64,000 bases of DNA from DASRAA01 sp963814165 (GTDB lineage: Bacteria; Acidobacteriota; Terriglobia; Terriglobales; Acidobacteriaceae): the NCBI GenBank assembly GCA_963814165.1, contig CAWFBW010000001.1, forward strand, positions 129,207-193,206. The letters are read 5' to 3'. Shown one piece after another: positions 7,751 to 18,154 of the stretch. The position numbers were made by a program, and so were the translations under genes. Within the stretch, counting starts at the first letter, position 1; each line of letters opens with the position of its first letter. Below the pieces are notes generated by a model. That model saw only the letters and a program-made list of their open reading frames with translations, did not search any database and was not told where the DNA came from.

Positions 7751-10531
7751 ATGTCCCGCACTGGGTTAGCTGTGCTGCGAAGTTTGCTCTACTTCGCGTT
7801 TTTGGTCGCCGCAAGTGCCGTCTTCGCCGCCGCTCCTCCTGCGGCAGGCGCCCGACTCGATCTCCATGCGGGCTGGCAACTGCAATCTGACTGCGTGATT
7901 AATGGCTCCAGCACTGGCCCCGCCGGGTTGAAGAGCAGTGGGGCTCCGCAGCTCGACGGCGAGATACTGTCGTCGGCGCTGTACCATCCCATTGGATGGA
8001 TCGCCACTACAGTGCCCAACACAATCGTGGCGGCACAGGTTGCCGCCGGGGTGATCAAGGACCCATATTACGGAATGAATTTGCGGAAGCTGCCGGGCAT
8101 GGATTACCCGCTGGGCAGCATGTTCTCGAACCTTGCCATGCTCGACTCCAGCCCCTATAAGTGCGGCTGGTGGTATCGTACGCAGTTTCGGCTGCCAGCG
8201 GGATTTGCGAGTCATTCCGTCGCTATGCACCTGGACGGGGTCAACTACCGCGCGGACGTGTGGCTCAATGGCAAGCAGATCGCCAGCAAGAACGATATCG
8301 CCGGAACCTGGCGGGTGTTTGAACTGAACCTCTCTAGCGGTCTCCGCTACTTCGGGCAAAATGTTCTCGCGATTGAGGTGTTCCCGCCGACGGCGGATGA
8401 TCTCGCCATCACGTGGGTTGACTGGGCACCGTCTCCGCCCGACAAGAACACTGGACTGTTCCGCGACGTCTATCTGACAGCGAGCGGACCTGTGCAATTG
8501 CGTTTTCCCTACGTCGGCAGCAAGCTCGACGATTCTTTCACAACGGCGCAACTCACTCCCGTGGTTGAGGCTTGGAACGCGACCGGCCACAGTGTGAGCG
8601 CCGACATCACGTGGGATATCGACGGAAAGAAGGTGCACCAGGAGGTCCAACTTGAAGGCGAGCAGAAGAAGACGGTCAGCTTCGACCCGGAGAAGTTCCG
8701 TGAATTGACCCTCAAGAACCCCAAGCTGTGGTGGCCGCATGAAATGGGCACTCCGGCGCTCTACCGTGCGCGCGTCAGCGTTACCGCCGACGGCAAACCC
8801 TCGGACTCACAGGACGTCACCTTTGGCATTCGGCAGGTCACGTCGGAATTGGACAATGGACACACGCTGTTCAAGATCAACGGGAAACCTGTGCTGGTGC
8901 GCGGAGGAGGATGGGCGCCTGACCTGCTGTTGCGGTCCACACCGGAGAGAATGGAGACGGAATTCCGCTATATGCGCGACCTCGGGCTTAACACAGTTCG
9001 TCTCGAGGGCAAGCTGGAAACGCAGGCATTCTACGACCTTGCCGACAAATACGGCATCTTGGTGATGGCCGGATGGTGTTGCTGCGACATGTGGGAACGC
9101 TGGAACGAATGGGGTACAGAGCAATACAAAATCGCACAAGCCTCGCAGCGCGACCAGGTCCGCCTACTCAGGAACCATCCTTCGATGCTGGTATGGCTCA
9201 ACGGCAGCGACAACCCGCCGATTGCTGCGGTCGAATCCATGTACTTGCGCGTCGAGAAGGAAGAGCTATGGCCCAACCCAACGCTTTCGTCAGCGTCGGC
9301 TACGCCGACTACGGTTACGGGGCCGTCCGGCGTGAAAATGACGGGGCCGTACGATTACGTCCCGCCGAACTACTGGCTGGTGGACGCAAAACTTGGCGGC
9401 GCCTGGGGGTTTAACACGGAGACGAGCCCCGGACCCGCAATTCCGGTGCCCGCGAGCTTGCGCAAGTTTCTACCGTCGGACAAGCTCTGGCCGCAGAATG
9501 AAGTGTGGGGATTCCATGAGGGCGGCGAGAGCTTCCAGACGCTGAATTTCTACAACACCTCGCTCGAACGCCGGTACGGGGCGCCGCGCGACCTGAACGA
9601 CTTCGCGCGCAAGGCCTACGCCATGGACTACGAAAGCGAGCGCGCCATGTTTGAGGCCTATGCACGCAATAAGTTCGCTTCCACGGGCGTCATTCAGTGG
9701 ATGCTGAACAACGCGTGGCCGTCGCTCATCTGGCACCTTTACGACTACTACCTCGTGCCGGCGGGCGGCTACTACGGCAGCAAGATCGCCAACGAGCCGA
9801 CGCACGTCATGTACTCGTACAACGACCGGAGTGTTGCGGTCGTTAGTACGAACGCTGCGCTGAGCGGAGTGAAAGTGAGCGCTGCCCTTTACAACTTCGA
9901 CGGCTCGCAGAAGTGGACGCAAGACGCAACCGTGGATGTCACTCGCGACCGGGCCAGCGTCGCTTTCACGGTGCCGCAACCCGACGACCTCTCGACCACT
10001 TATTTTCTGAAGCTCACCGCCAGTTCCGGCGGCAAAGTCATAAGCGACAACTTCTACTGGCTCTCGACCAAGCCCGACGACATGGACTGGCACAAGACGG
10101 CCGGCACCGCCACCACCCCGCAGAGCACGTATGCCGACATGACCGCGCTGCAGTCTCTGCCGCCGGTGACCTTGCGAGTGCAAACGAAGCCTGCCGAATC
10201 GCCGTGCGCAACGCCCTTTGCGGTGCATCCGCAGGCCGCGCCCACCACCCCGCCCATAGCTTCGAGCGAGTGTGACGGAGGCTTTCTCTACCAGCAACTG
10301 ACGGTCAGCAATCCGACGAAGACTTTCGCTTTTATGGTGCATTTGCGCCTGGTGAAGAGCGACGGTGAAGATGTCGTGCCCACATTCTTCGACGACAACT
10401 TTATGTCGCTGTTGCCGGGGGAATCACGGATGATTGGTGTGCGCTACCGTGCCGCTGATCTAGGGAAGAGTCCAGCGCACTACGAAGTGAGCGGCTGGAA
10501 CGTGTCGGCAGAGAACATGCCGTTACGGTGA
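7751..10531 (+). CDS. csxA: Secreted GH2 exo-beta-D-glucosaminidase-like glycosidase
   Basis: 926 residues. ATG 7751 is chosen because GAGGA lies seven bases upstream and it gives a clean signal peptide (LLYFAFLVAASAVFAAAPPAAGA). Then come a GH2 jelly-roll domain (WWYRTQFRLP, LDGVNYRADVWLNGKQIA), an Ig-like domain and a TIM barrel. In place of the usual GH2 Asn-Glu acid/base it has VWLNGSDNPP (Asp487), and the nucleophile region is GFNTETSPGP (Glu557). This Asp/Glu pair with about 70 residues between them matches CsxA-type exo-glucosaminidases that trim chitosan oligomers from the non-reducing end. The C-terminus has further beta domains. Probable periplasmic or extracellular scavenging enzyme; substrate specificity within the family is inferred. 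Confidence 0.85.
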   Translation: MSRTGLAVLRSLLYFAFLVAASAVFAAAPPAAGARLDLHAGWQLQSDCVINGSSTGPAGLKSSGAPQLDGEILSSALYHPIGWIATTVPNTIVAAQVAAGVIKDPYYGMNLRKLPGMDYPLGSMFSNLAMLDSSPYKCGWWYRTQFRLPAGFASHSVAMHLDGVNYRADVWLNGKQIASKNDIAGTWRVFELNLSSGLRYFGQNVLAIEVFPPTADDLAITWVDWAPSPPDKNTGLFRDVYLTASGPVQLRFPYVGSKLDDSFTTAQLTPVVEAWNATGHSVSADITWDIDGKKVHQEVQLEGEQKKTVSFDPEKFRELTLKNPKLWWPHEMGTPALYRARVSVTADGKPSDSQDVTFGIRQVTSELDNGHTLFKINGKPVLVRGGGWAPDLLLRSTPERMETEFRYMRDLGLNTVRLEGKLETQAFYDLADKYGILVMAGWCCCDMWERWNEWGTEQYKIAQASQRDQVRLLRNHPSMLVWLNGSDNPPIAAVESMYLRVEKEELWPNPTLSSASATPTTVTGPSGVKMTGPYDYVPPNYWLVDAKLGGAWGFNTETSPGPAIPVPASLRKFLPSDKLWPQNEVWGFHEGGESFQTLNFYNTSLERRYGAPRDLNDFARKAYAMDYESERAMFEAYARNKFASTGVIQWMLNNAWPSLIWHLYDYYLVPAGGYYGSKIANEPTHVMYSYNDRSVAVVSTNAALSGVKVSAALYNFDGSQKWTQDATVDVTRDRASVAFTVPQPDDLSTTYFLKLTASSGGKVISDNFYWLSTKPDDMDWHKTAGTATTPQSTYADMTALQSLPPVTLRVQTKPAESPCATPFAVHPQAAPTTPPIASSECDGGFLYQQLTVSNPTKTFAFMVHLRLVKSDGEDVVPTFFDDNFMSLLPGESRMIGVRYRAADLGKSPAHYEVSGWNVSAENMPLR

Positions 10532-10944
10532 GTCTAAGAATTTAAGAATGGAGCGGAGCGAGCGATCTACGTTCACTGGGAAGTGACGGGCGCGACTAAC
10601 TGCAACATCTCAACCGGCAATAGAAAAAGGCCGTCGATTCTGGGATAGGCCCTTTATTCAAAAGAAGGTGTGCCAGGAAGGATTGACAGCCTTATGACCA
10701 CTGATTGTAACCAGTTTAGCTTCGAATTTCGTGCCCTAAATACGGCACGACATGCGATCCTTCGTCCTTTTTGAGCCAAGAAAGACCCACAGCTAATACC
10801 TCGCCTAACGGTAGGAACACACGCAGCAGCGGCCGTGCAAGCGACAGTAAAAGCGAACCCGCCTAATTTTTAATCGTCACGAAAGAAGCGGATTTCGGTT
10901 TGTCATGACGGCGGATTTCAGGCTTGAGGGAGTGATTTGAAAAC
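10532..10944. other. 413-bp gap, no gene seen
   Basis: Lies between the 3' ends of the glycosidase and the convergent glycosyltransferase. A weak stem (AAAGGCC near 10625 with GGCCCTTT near 10649) might act as a terminator. No credible ORF, RNA gene or strong repeat was seen. Confidence 0.4.
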
Positions 10945-12087
10945 CTACTCCCCGATGAAACGCGATCGCCAAACGTACGCGGTACGAGCGACCGAGGGCA
11001 GATTCCGAACCAGCAAGATAATCAACCAGACTCTAACGCTGCGCAGGTACTTATTGGATTTTTCCAGCCGATCCACGGCCATCGAGTAATCCCCAGAATT
11101 GAAAGCCCGCTTGCCCTCAAAGAAGAGTCTCCGGCCCTCGAAGCGGAGGATAGCATTCTCCAGCACCCGGCGCTCCCCGGCGGTCATGGGGACGGCGTCG
11201 CGCATTTTATTCAACACCCGGACGGCATTGCTGTTCATCCAAACCTCATCGGAGGAGAGGCTGCCCATGCGGCGCCTATACCGAACCAGAACCTCGCGGT
11301 GATAGATGATCCGGCTACCGCTCTTCACACAACGCAGCCACATGTCGAAGTCTTCGCAGCTCCGAAGGCTGTCGTCGAAAAAGCCAGCCCTTTCCAGCGC
11401 TGTGCGCCGTGCCAGCACCGACACCATGACCACGCAGGTCTCATCGACCAGAGACTCGTAAGTGACCTCTCCCCTCGACCGCGGGTACGTACTGGTGCGG
11501 AGCCCTTCCCCAAATATCAATGCGTTCGGATATACGATATCCGCCGTAGGATCCTCGTCGAGTTTACGGACCTGCACTTCCAGGTAGTTGGGCGTCCAAA
11601 TGTCGTCGGAGTCGAGCAGGGCGATGAACTCGCCCCGAGAAACCCGGATGCCATTATTGCGAGCCCCGGCCAAGCCGCAATTTTCTGTGTGGACATACGA
11701 GATGTTGTCGCGCCAGGGCGCGATTGCCTGCTCTAATTCGGGAGTGTCGGGAGAGCCGTCATTTACAACGACGACTTCGAAGTCCTTGTAAGTTTGCGAG
11801 AAAACAGACTCCAATGTCTCGGCGACAAAGTGTGCGGTGTTGTAGCAGGGAACGATCACGCTGACGCGCGGAGGGCGGGTGCTAGGCGCAATTCCCGGCG
11901 AGTCTATTATCAGGCCGTGACTTAGCTGAGTCGAGATAGGCGATTCTCCTTGAGGTTTCCGGCTGGAAGAGCACGGAATAGAGTATTTCGCGAGAGGTCT
12001 GCCGGATCGCCGACAGGTCGAAGATGAGAGGCGAGTTCGATGATCATGGGCCGCAGAGTAATGAGTGCGGGTTGTTCCGGGTTCCAA
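10945..12087 (-). CDS. Family 2 glycosyltransferase (GT-A fold)
   Basis: Transfers a sugar from an NDP-sugar donor at the cytoplasmic face. GT2 core: RVSVIVPCYNTAHFVAETLE, VVVVNDGSPD, the donor/metal motif ALLDSDDIW and acceptor-side CEDFDMWLRC. The C-terminus (ERRVLENAILRFEGRRLFFEGKRAFNSGDYSMA) is helical and TPR-like. The open frame begins at a TTG at 12087, but the first 70 residues are low-complexity and unlike the family. The real start probably lies near 11.93 kb, where an AAGGAG sequence (complement of 11946-11951) occurs without an obvious ATG. It opens the polysaccharide island and is read leftward like the next two genes. Confidence 0.85.
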   Translation of the reverse strand: MEPGTTRTHYSAAHDHRTRLSSSTCRRSGRPLAKYSIPCSSSRKPQGESPISTQLSHGLIIDSPGIAPSTRPPRVSVIVPCYNTAHFVAETLESVFSQTYKDFEVVVVNDGSPDTPELEQAIAPWRDNISYVHTENCGLAGARNNGIRVSRGEFIALLDSDDIWTPNYLEVQVRKLDEDPTADIVYPNALIFGEGLRTSTYPRSRGEVTYESLVDETCVVMVSVLARRTALERAGFFDDSLRSCEDFDMWLRCVKSGSRIIYHREVLVRYRRRMGSLSSDEVWMNSNAVRVLNKMRDAVPMTAGERRVLENAILRFEGRRLFFEGKRAFNSGDYSMAVDRLEKSNKYLRSVRVWLIILLVRNLPSVARTAYVWRSRFIGE

Positions 12088-12549
12088 AAAGCCAACCTAA
12101 GACCCCGGCGCAGAATCGATTGACGCCCGCCTCGTCTTGCGCACTCCGTCTGTTTTCCAACATAAGCTGTGAAACCTGAAGGCATCCTTAATTTGCAATT
12201 CGAGTTGTGCCGACGACCAATGAAGAAGACCACATGTCCGCCTCGCCTAAACCCTACCAATCTATAGCTCTCGGGTACACACCTAAGACACCTGCGGCAT
12301 CTCAACAGCGACGATCCCCGGCACGGCGCGGTTGACCTAGCGATCCGAGGGCTCGCTTCGATCACAACCGTCAACACCACTTTCCGGGGTTTCATTGGTT
12401 AGCGCTTTCGTGACCAGGCAATAAACACGGTGAGTCATTAGCTCATAGTATCTTAGACAGAGTCTGGAGGAAAAAGTCGCATCGCGTTGGTCAGGGAACA
12501 GCGCTTACAATGTACGTCGGACCCTGTCATAGTAGTGACTCTACGTGCG
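12088..12549. other. 462-bp gap, no gene seen
   Basis: Upstream of the GT2 gene and downstream of the pyruvyl-transferase gene, both leftward. The open frames here are short and do not resemble proteins. It probably holds the promoter of the GT2 gene; no convincing -35/-10 pair was identified. Confidence 0.35.
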
Positions 12550-13863
12550 CTATGACGAAGCTGGCGCTACGGTCTGGAGACGTTCTGACACTTCGACCGG
12601 TGGGTGAACGCCGTCAAATTCCCGACGAAGCCTTTCGTATGCCGCCCGACTGGCAGCCAGTTGGGAGCTGGCGGCATCCAGCAAGCGCGGCCGTAGCAAT
12701 TCGGCGGAATTCCACGCTGAGAGAATCGCCTTCTTCAGGCGATCAGGGACATCTCCTTCGTCGAGGATCACGACTTCGCATCCGACTCCGAACTGGTTTG
12801 CCAAGCCGTAGAGTTTGGCCGCGAAGTATTTCGATTTCAGCCAGGCAACAACAGGGATGCCTTGGGCGAGAGCGAACACTCCGCCGTGATAGCTGGTCGT
12901 AATCATGACCCGGCATCGGCCAATCTCCTCGACCATTCCCTCCACCAGCGTCAGATCGTGGGCCGGCTCGGCGATTGACTCGTAACCGTCGAACAGGTAA
13001 CGACACACTCCGGAGTCGTCTTCGTCTGGATGGCGCGAAATTGGGACCTCGACCAGCGGAGCCCCAACCTGTCGCGCAGCCTCTTGCAAGGGCTGGCGCA
13101 CGGAGTTGAGGAGTTCGTTGGAGATTCCGGAATACCACGACATGCGAAGATTCACGCCAATCGCGTTTCCCAACCGCGCAGACCGATGAGAATACACGGT
13201 ATCAATGGCATCGTCTCCCGTAGTGACCACATGCTGTCGCGGAACCTGCAGCGCATCCAGGAGCGGAGGGCCAGTAATTGTTTCTCTCACGCAGATCAGA
13301 TTTACGCGAGGAAGCACCTTGGCGGCGCGGGCGCGCAGGCAGGCATCGTCGATGGGGCCAATTCCCTGGCCCAGAATGGCGGTAGGAATGCCATGCTGCA
13401 TGGCCATTTCCATGGTGTTGAGAATGAGCGTGGAATGGTCTCCGAAACTGGTGGTTATCTGACCAGCTCCGCTGGCGACTACGAGATCGCAACTTCGGAC
13501 GAGATCGAGAAAGCCTCGGATCTCTGCTGCGGTGGCATCGCCACTGCGGGAGGCGACCAGTTTCATGGCCGTCCCCGGCCAACGGTGCCGCCAGGTCACG
13601 TCAAACTCGGACAGAACCGGCATCGAGAATCGGCGTCCGAGGCGAGTCAGGTAGGCAGCCGTCATGTAGTAGTACTGCCGCCCGATGGGACGCACAGGTA
13701 TGGCACTCGGGCAGTAGAGTTCGAGCAGTTCCGGCGATTCATTGAAAACGTAAATCTCTGCATCAGGCCAGAACTCACGAAATCGCCTGACGGTGACTTG
13801 CAACATCGCAACGTCTCCGAGGTTCAGGCAGTGTACCGAACTGGGATCAATGAGAATTCGCAT
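12550..13863 (-). CDS. Polysaccharide pyruvyl transferase family protein
   Basis: 437 residues of the CsaB/WcaK/ExoV-type family, which adds a ketal-linked pyruvate from phosphoenolpyruvate to a sugar of a cell-surface polymer or its lipid-linked precursor. Typical features: N-terminal LIDPSSVHCLNLGDVAMLQ (the family's N-x-GD start), VVASGAGQITTSFGD, the GT-B-like hinge AILGQGIGPID, VCVRE-type LICVRETITGPPLL, and the C-terminal donor-site block RVMITTSYHGGVFALAQGIPVVA. ATG 13863 gives a family-like N-terminus. It lies 180 bases downstream of a methyltransferase gene in the same direction. Confidence 0.88.
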   Translation of the reverse strand: MRILIDPSSVHCLNLGDVAMLQVTVRRFREFWPDAEIYVFNESPELLELYCPSAIPVRPIGRQYYYMTAAYLTRLGRRFSMPVLSEFDVTWRHRWPGTAMKLVASRSGDATAAEIRGFLDLVRSCDLVVASGAGQITTSFGDHSTLILNTMEMAMQHGIPTAILGQGIGPIDDACLRARAAKVLPRVNLICVRETITGPPLLDALQVPRQHVVTTGDDAIDTVYSHRSARLGNAIGVNLRMSWYSGISNELLNSVRQPLQEAARQVGAPLVEVPISRHPDEDDSGVCRYLFDGYESIAEPAHDLTLVEGMVEEIGRCRVMITTSYHGGVFALAQGIPVVAWLKSKYFAAKLYGLANQFGVGCEVVILDEGDVPDRLKKAILSAWNSAELLRPRLLDAASSQLAASRAAYERLRREFDGVHPPVEVSERLQTVAPASS

Positions 13864-14042
13864 CGAAGGATATGAGGACCAATCTCGTAGCCCGCGGGAC
13901 GTAGAAAAGGCGCGGACACATCGAAGCGTATTTTATCATCACCGATTACTGCCGAATGAGTGACTCCCTTCTATGAGCGCACCCTCAAGAGTGATTCGCA
14001 AGATCAAGCCAATTGGGCGGCTGCCATCGTTCGGCGGGTTCT

Positions 14043-14963
14043 CTAATTGACCGTGTCACCGGGAAAACAACAGATCGAGATCCCCATGCACTTACGGCGC
14101 TTCGGTGACCCGATTCCAAAGCAGGGAAAGAGTCTGGCTAGATCTTCTGAAACACAAACTCGTTGCAGCCGAGACTGCCTCCACAGATCGGAGGCGCGTG
14201 AGCGGAAGCCGCGCTCGCGGTAGAAGTCGAATATCTTTCCCGGGGTTGCAACTTCGAATGGATAGCCCCCTACCCAGTCGATCAGGTCCTGCCAGAACGA
14301 CATACCTCGCTGGTTCTTTCCGTAGTCGCGAATGGATTTGAAGGGTTTTCCACGGAGTGAATCCTTCACCAGCGGACGCCAGTTGAGCACCCAAAACGAG
14401 GGCCACACGACTAGGAACCGCAACCCTTGCGGCAATTGGTTATAAAGCTTCTTGACCTTTGTCCAGCGGCGACTGGCCGTGCCCTGATCGTTGTAAATGG
14501 AGATAAACAGCCTACCGCCGGGGGCCACGGCCGAAGCGGCGTTGGCCAGCGCCGTCCACATGTCTCCGGTGTGATGCAATACCCCCCAGGAATAAACCAC
14601 ATCAAATCTCCCCAGGGACGCGATGTAGCTCGCGTCCAGGGCGGACCCAGGCTCAATCTTCCAAGTGTCGTCGGTCGGTGAAGTAGCGGCGCTTAAGTTC
14701 TCAGTGCAACCAACGGAATTGGGATCATAATCGAAGGAATGGACGCGTGCGCCGAGTCGCCGGGCCGCCAGGCTGAAAAGTCCGCTCCCGGATCCTATGT
14801 CAAGGAAGCTCTTTCCGACCAGCGTGTCGGTCTCCAGCATGTCGCGTAGAGATTTCTCCGCTTCTTCGATCTTCTCGTCATTTAGTGTTTCCAGGAACCA
14901 CGCCCAGTTCTTCCCAAACTCGAAACGCTGCCCGGTGGCGACTTCCGTCGCGTGTTGATTCAT
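14043..14963 (-). CDS. Class I SAM-dependent methyltransferase, C-terminus frameshifted
   Basis: Methyltransferase of the EPS-locus type. Motif I is FLDIGSGSGLFSLAARRLGA, motif II VHSFDYDPNSV and motif IV FDVVYSWGVLHHTGDMW. The family C-terminus is not in the open frame. After FDFYRERGF (about 14.21 kb) the expected sequence reads first LTRLRS and then CGGSLGCNEFVFQKI in the two other frames, ending at a TAG at 14138-14140. The real gene is therefore probably 14138..14963 with two indels close together, and the last 30 codons of the open frame are spurious. Start ATG 14963 (MNQHATEVATGQRFEFGKNW) fits the family. It diverges from the broken asnB. Confidence 0.82.
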   Translation of the reverse strand: MNQHATEVATGQRFEFGKNWAWFLETLNDEKIEEAEKSLRDMLETDTLVGKSFLDIGSGSGLFSLAARRLGARVHSFDYDPNSVGCTENLSAATSPTDDTWKIEPGSALDASYIASLGRFDVVYSWGVLHHTGDMWTALANAASAVAPGGRLFISIYNDQGTASRRWTKVKKLYNQLPQGLRFLVVWPSFWVLNWRPLVKDSLRGKPFKSIRDYGKNQRGMSFWQDLIDWVGGYPFEVATPGKIFDFYRERGFRSRASDLWRQSRLQRVCVSEDLARLFPCFGIGSPKRRKCMGISICCFPGDTVN

Positions 14964-15189
14964 GCCCGCTGGGCCCCCATATCAGTAGTTAGAGCCCAAG
15001 CGCAAGATCGCCAGGCCAAGTGCGAACTGTGATTATCGCACGAGGGTGAGAGGTGACTGAACGGTTGGCGCGAGCTAAGGGCGCGTCGCTTGCACGGACA
15101 AGAGCTGATATTGCGATGCGTGAAGCTAGATGCGTTTGCTCAAAGGCATGCCGCAGGCCCGTCGCAAGGGATGATACGATTTAACGAGC

Positions 15190-17103
15190 ATGTGCGGGAT
15201 AGCGGGATTCCTACTCCGGAACAACGAAGCGAAGGCCGCCGACGTGCGGGCGATGACCGATGTGATTCGCCACCGCGGCCCGGACGATGACGGTATCTAC
15301 ACCGACGGTACCTGTGGCATCGGCATGCGGCGCCTCAGCATCATCGATCTCAGCACCGGCCACCAGCCCATGTCGAACGAAGATGGATCAGTGTGGGTAG
15401 TCTTCAACGGTGAGATTTACAACTACCAGGAACTGCGCGCGGACCTCATCGCGCAGGGACACCAGTTCCGCACCAACAGCGACACCGAAACACTAGTCCA
15501 CCTGTACGAAGAAAAGGGCACCGACGGACTCGCGTTGTTGCGTGGGATGTTCGCCTTCTGCATTTGGGACGCAAGGAAGCGAACCATGCTTGCTGGTGCG
15601 TGATCGCTTCGGCAAGAAACCGCTCTATTACGCCAACACGGCGACAGGCCTATATTTCGGCAGCGAACTGAAGTGCCTCCGGGTGGCGGGTGTGCCGCTC
15701 GAACTCGATCAGGAAGCGCTACGCCTGTATTTCCAGTTCGGCTACATCGCCGACCCATACAGCCCGTTTCGCGGCATCCGCAAGCTTATGCCGGGATGCT
15801 GGGTTGAGTGCTCCGCTGATGGTGAGGTGAGACAAGGCCGCTACTGGAGGCTCCCGCCATTCTCGGAAGAAAACCGGACGGGATGCACCGAGGCCCAGAC
15901 GAAGGACAGGTTGACGGGAATTGTTCGACGAAGCGGTGCGCATTCGCATGATCGCGGACGTGCCGCTCGGGGCGTTTCTCAGCGGGGGCATCGATTCCAG
16001 CCTGGTAGTGGCATCGATGGCACTGCAGTCATCGTCGCCGGTCAAGACGTTTTCCATCGGCTTCGAGGAGAGGGCCTACAACGAGTTGGAATATGCACGA
16101 CTGGTGGCGAAGAAGTATAAGACGGACCACCACCGAATTTGTGGTCAAGGCCCAATGCTCTCGAGTTGATCAAGAAGCTTGCCTGGCATTATGACGACCG
16201 TTGGGGATTCTTCCGCTATTCCGACTATATCGTCTCGGATCTCGCAGTGAAGCATGTGAAGGTGGCCCTGAGTGGAGATGGCGGCGACGAATTTTTCGCG
16301 GGATACACGATTGTGGGTGATGTGCAGACAATACATGTTCGTCGATCGTTTCCCACGATTCCTGCGGAAGTTTATTTCGTGGACTGCCGACGGACTTCCC
16401 TACTCGAGCTATGGCAAGAACTTTCTTCGTATGCTGGGCTCGCCTACGCCAACTCGACCGGTATTTCAATCAGTATCACACGTCTCTACTTTCTGCGTAA
16501 GCGAATGTTGAACCCGGAGTGGATGCTGCCGGCGGACGCGGCATTCCTGGAGCGAATGCTGCCGGACAACTTCAATTCTGGAAACGACGACATCGTTTCG
16601 CAAGTTATGTACTTCGAGGCCACCAATCTGATGACCGGAGATTTTCTGGTAAAAGTGGACCGAGCTTCAATGGCGGCGTCTCTGGAAGTCCGGTGCCCGA
16701 TGCTGGACCATAGATTGTGCGGAGTTCGCCACGGGGATTCCGACCTCGTGGAAGTGGAAGAACGGCAAGGGCAAGCGCATCCTGATCGACGCGCTGGGCG
16801 ACCGATTGCCACAGGAGTTGCTGACGCGGGGGAAGATGGGGTTTGGGGTACCGCTCGACCAATGGTTCCGGGGGCCGCTGCGCGAACTGGTGCACGACAG
16901 CCTGCTGGGGAAGACGCTTCCTCGATCGTGGAATTGTGTCGCCCGATTTCGTTCGTTACCTGGTGGATGAGCACGAAAGCGGCCGCCGCAACAACCACCA
17001 TCAAATTTATGCTCTGCTCATGCTCGAGCTGTGGTTCGAAAGCCTGCAAGAACCAGTTGGAGGGCCCGACCACCCGGCTTCGTGTGCTGTCCTCGGGGAC
17101 TAG
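15190..17103 (+). pseudogene. asnB: AsnB-type amidotransferase (copy 1), about ten frameshifts
   Basis: Glutamine-dependent asparagine synthetase/amidotransferase fold. MCGIAGFLLRNNEAK at 15190 supplies the N-terminal catalytic Cys. LLVRDRFGKKPLYYANTA, PLGAFLSGGIDSSLVVASMA (ATP pyrophosphatase loop), VKVALSGDGGDEFFAGY and the C-terminal MGFGVPLDQWFRGPL are all present, but spread over all three frames. Switches occur near 15592, 15920, 16140, 16150, 16200-16235, 16335, 16470, 16725 and 16915. No substitution-type stop and no lost motif was found between the switches, which points to base-calling error or very recent damage rather than old decay. It heads a co-directional block that continues with the deacetylase-like gene 80 bases downstream. 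An intact paralogue lies at 45857. Confidence 0.85.
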
Positions 17104-17182
17104 CGGTTGATCGCGAACGACGCTTGTTGCTTCCCGGTCAAAACTTTTTCGCCGAAGCGCAGGAAAGTGAGGGTACGTTTAG

Positions 17183-18139
17183 ATGGCGCACGACCGAATT
17201 GTTCCGACTGCACAACCAGCGATTACGTGGCCCGAAGGCCGGCGGTTTGCGTTTACAGTCTTTGACGATCCGGACAAGCAATCGTTGGAAGCCACGCGAC
17301 TGGTGTATTCATTTCTTGCTGACCTAGGATTCCGGACGACGATCGGGGTGTGGCCGCTGGACATCCGCCGCGAAACCAATTCCGACGGCGAGACGTGTGC
17401 CAATCCGGAGTATCGCAGCTTCTTGCAGCAACTTCAGAGCAGGGGCTTCGAGATTGGCTTTCACAACGCCGCGCCCCACTCCAACACGCGCGAAGAGACG
17501 ATCGAAGCTCTGGATCGGTTCGACGATTATTTCGGAAAGCGCCCGGTAACGATGGCCAACCATTACAACGCCGATGCGATGTACTGGGGACCGGCGCGTT
17601 TGGGTGGTTGGCGGCGAGGCCTGTACAACCTGATCACGCTGGGACGAAGCCGCAACCGCTTCTTCGGTCACGTCGAAGGGCATCCCAGCTTCTGGGGTGA
17701 TGTCTGTCGCGAGCGCATCCGCTATTGCCGCAACTTTGTGTATGCCGACATCAACACGCTTCGCATGTGTCCTTGGATGCCCTACACCGATCCTCAACGG
17801 CCTTATGTGCGCTACTGGTACTCGGCGTCGGAGGGCAACAAAGCACCGGCGTTTCTCAAAACGTTGCAGAATGAAAGCCAGGACCGGCTGGAGGAAGAGG
17901 GAGGGGCTTGCATCATGTACACTCACTTCGGCCACGGGTTTCTGCAGGACGGAAAGCTCAACCCGAAGTTCAAGCGCACGATGGAACGGCTCGCGCGCAA
18001 GAACGGCTGGTTCGTGCCAGTGTCCGACCTGTTAGGCTTTCTCCTGCAGACAAAAGGACCCACCGTGCTAACGGACAGCGACCGGCACAGGCTCGAAATG
18101 CGCTGGCTTTGGGAAAAGATGTTCCGCGGCACTTCATAG
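17183..18139 (+). CDS. Polysaccharide deacetylase-like (NodB-fold) protein
   Basis: 318 residues, no signal peptide. The N-terminal FAFTVFDDPDKQSLEATR carries the Asp pair of a NodB-type strand, and EIGFHNAAPHSNTREETI looks like the metal-site H-x3-5-H/S region. A catalytic-barrel C-terminus includes ACIMYTHFGHGF. NodB enzymes remove N-acetyl groups from GlcNAc-type sugars using a divalent metal. Divergence from the classic TFDDG motif makes activity probable but not certain. Start ATG 17183. It is followed after 15 bases by the acyltransferase-like gene; deacetylase plus acyltransferase suggests exchange of the acyl group on a sugar. Similar deacetylase/amidotransferase neighbours are typical of exosortase-A type EPS loci. 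Confidence 0.72.
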   Translation: MAHDRIVPTAQPAITWPEGRRFAFTVFDDPDKQSLEATRLVYSFLADLGFRTTIGVWPLDIRRETNSDGETCANPEYRSFLQQLQSRGFEIGFHNAAPHSNTREETIEALDRFDDYFGKRPVTMANHYNADAMYWGPARLGGWRRGLYNLITLGRSRNRFFGHVEGHPSFWGDVCRERIRYCRNFVYADINTLRMCPWMPYTDPQRPYVRYWYSASEGNKAPAFLKTLQNESQDRLEEEGGACIMYTHFGHGFLQDGKLNPKFKRTMERLARKNGWFVPVSDLLGFLLQTKGPTVLTDSDRHRLEMRWLWEKMFRGTS

Positions 18140-18154
18140 CAACTTCACTCCACC

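Noticed and set aside
9470..10342. 290-residue minus-strand open frame inside the GH2 gene
   Set aside because: Antisense shadow of the GH2 C-terminal domains; His/Arg/Val-rich with no motif.
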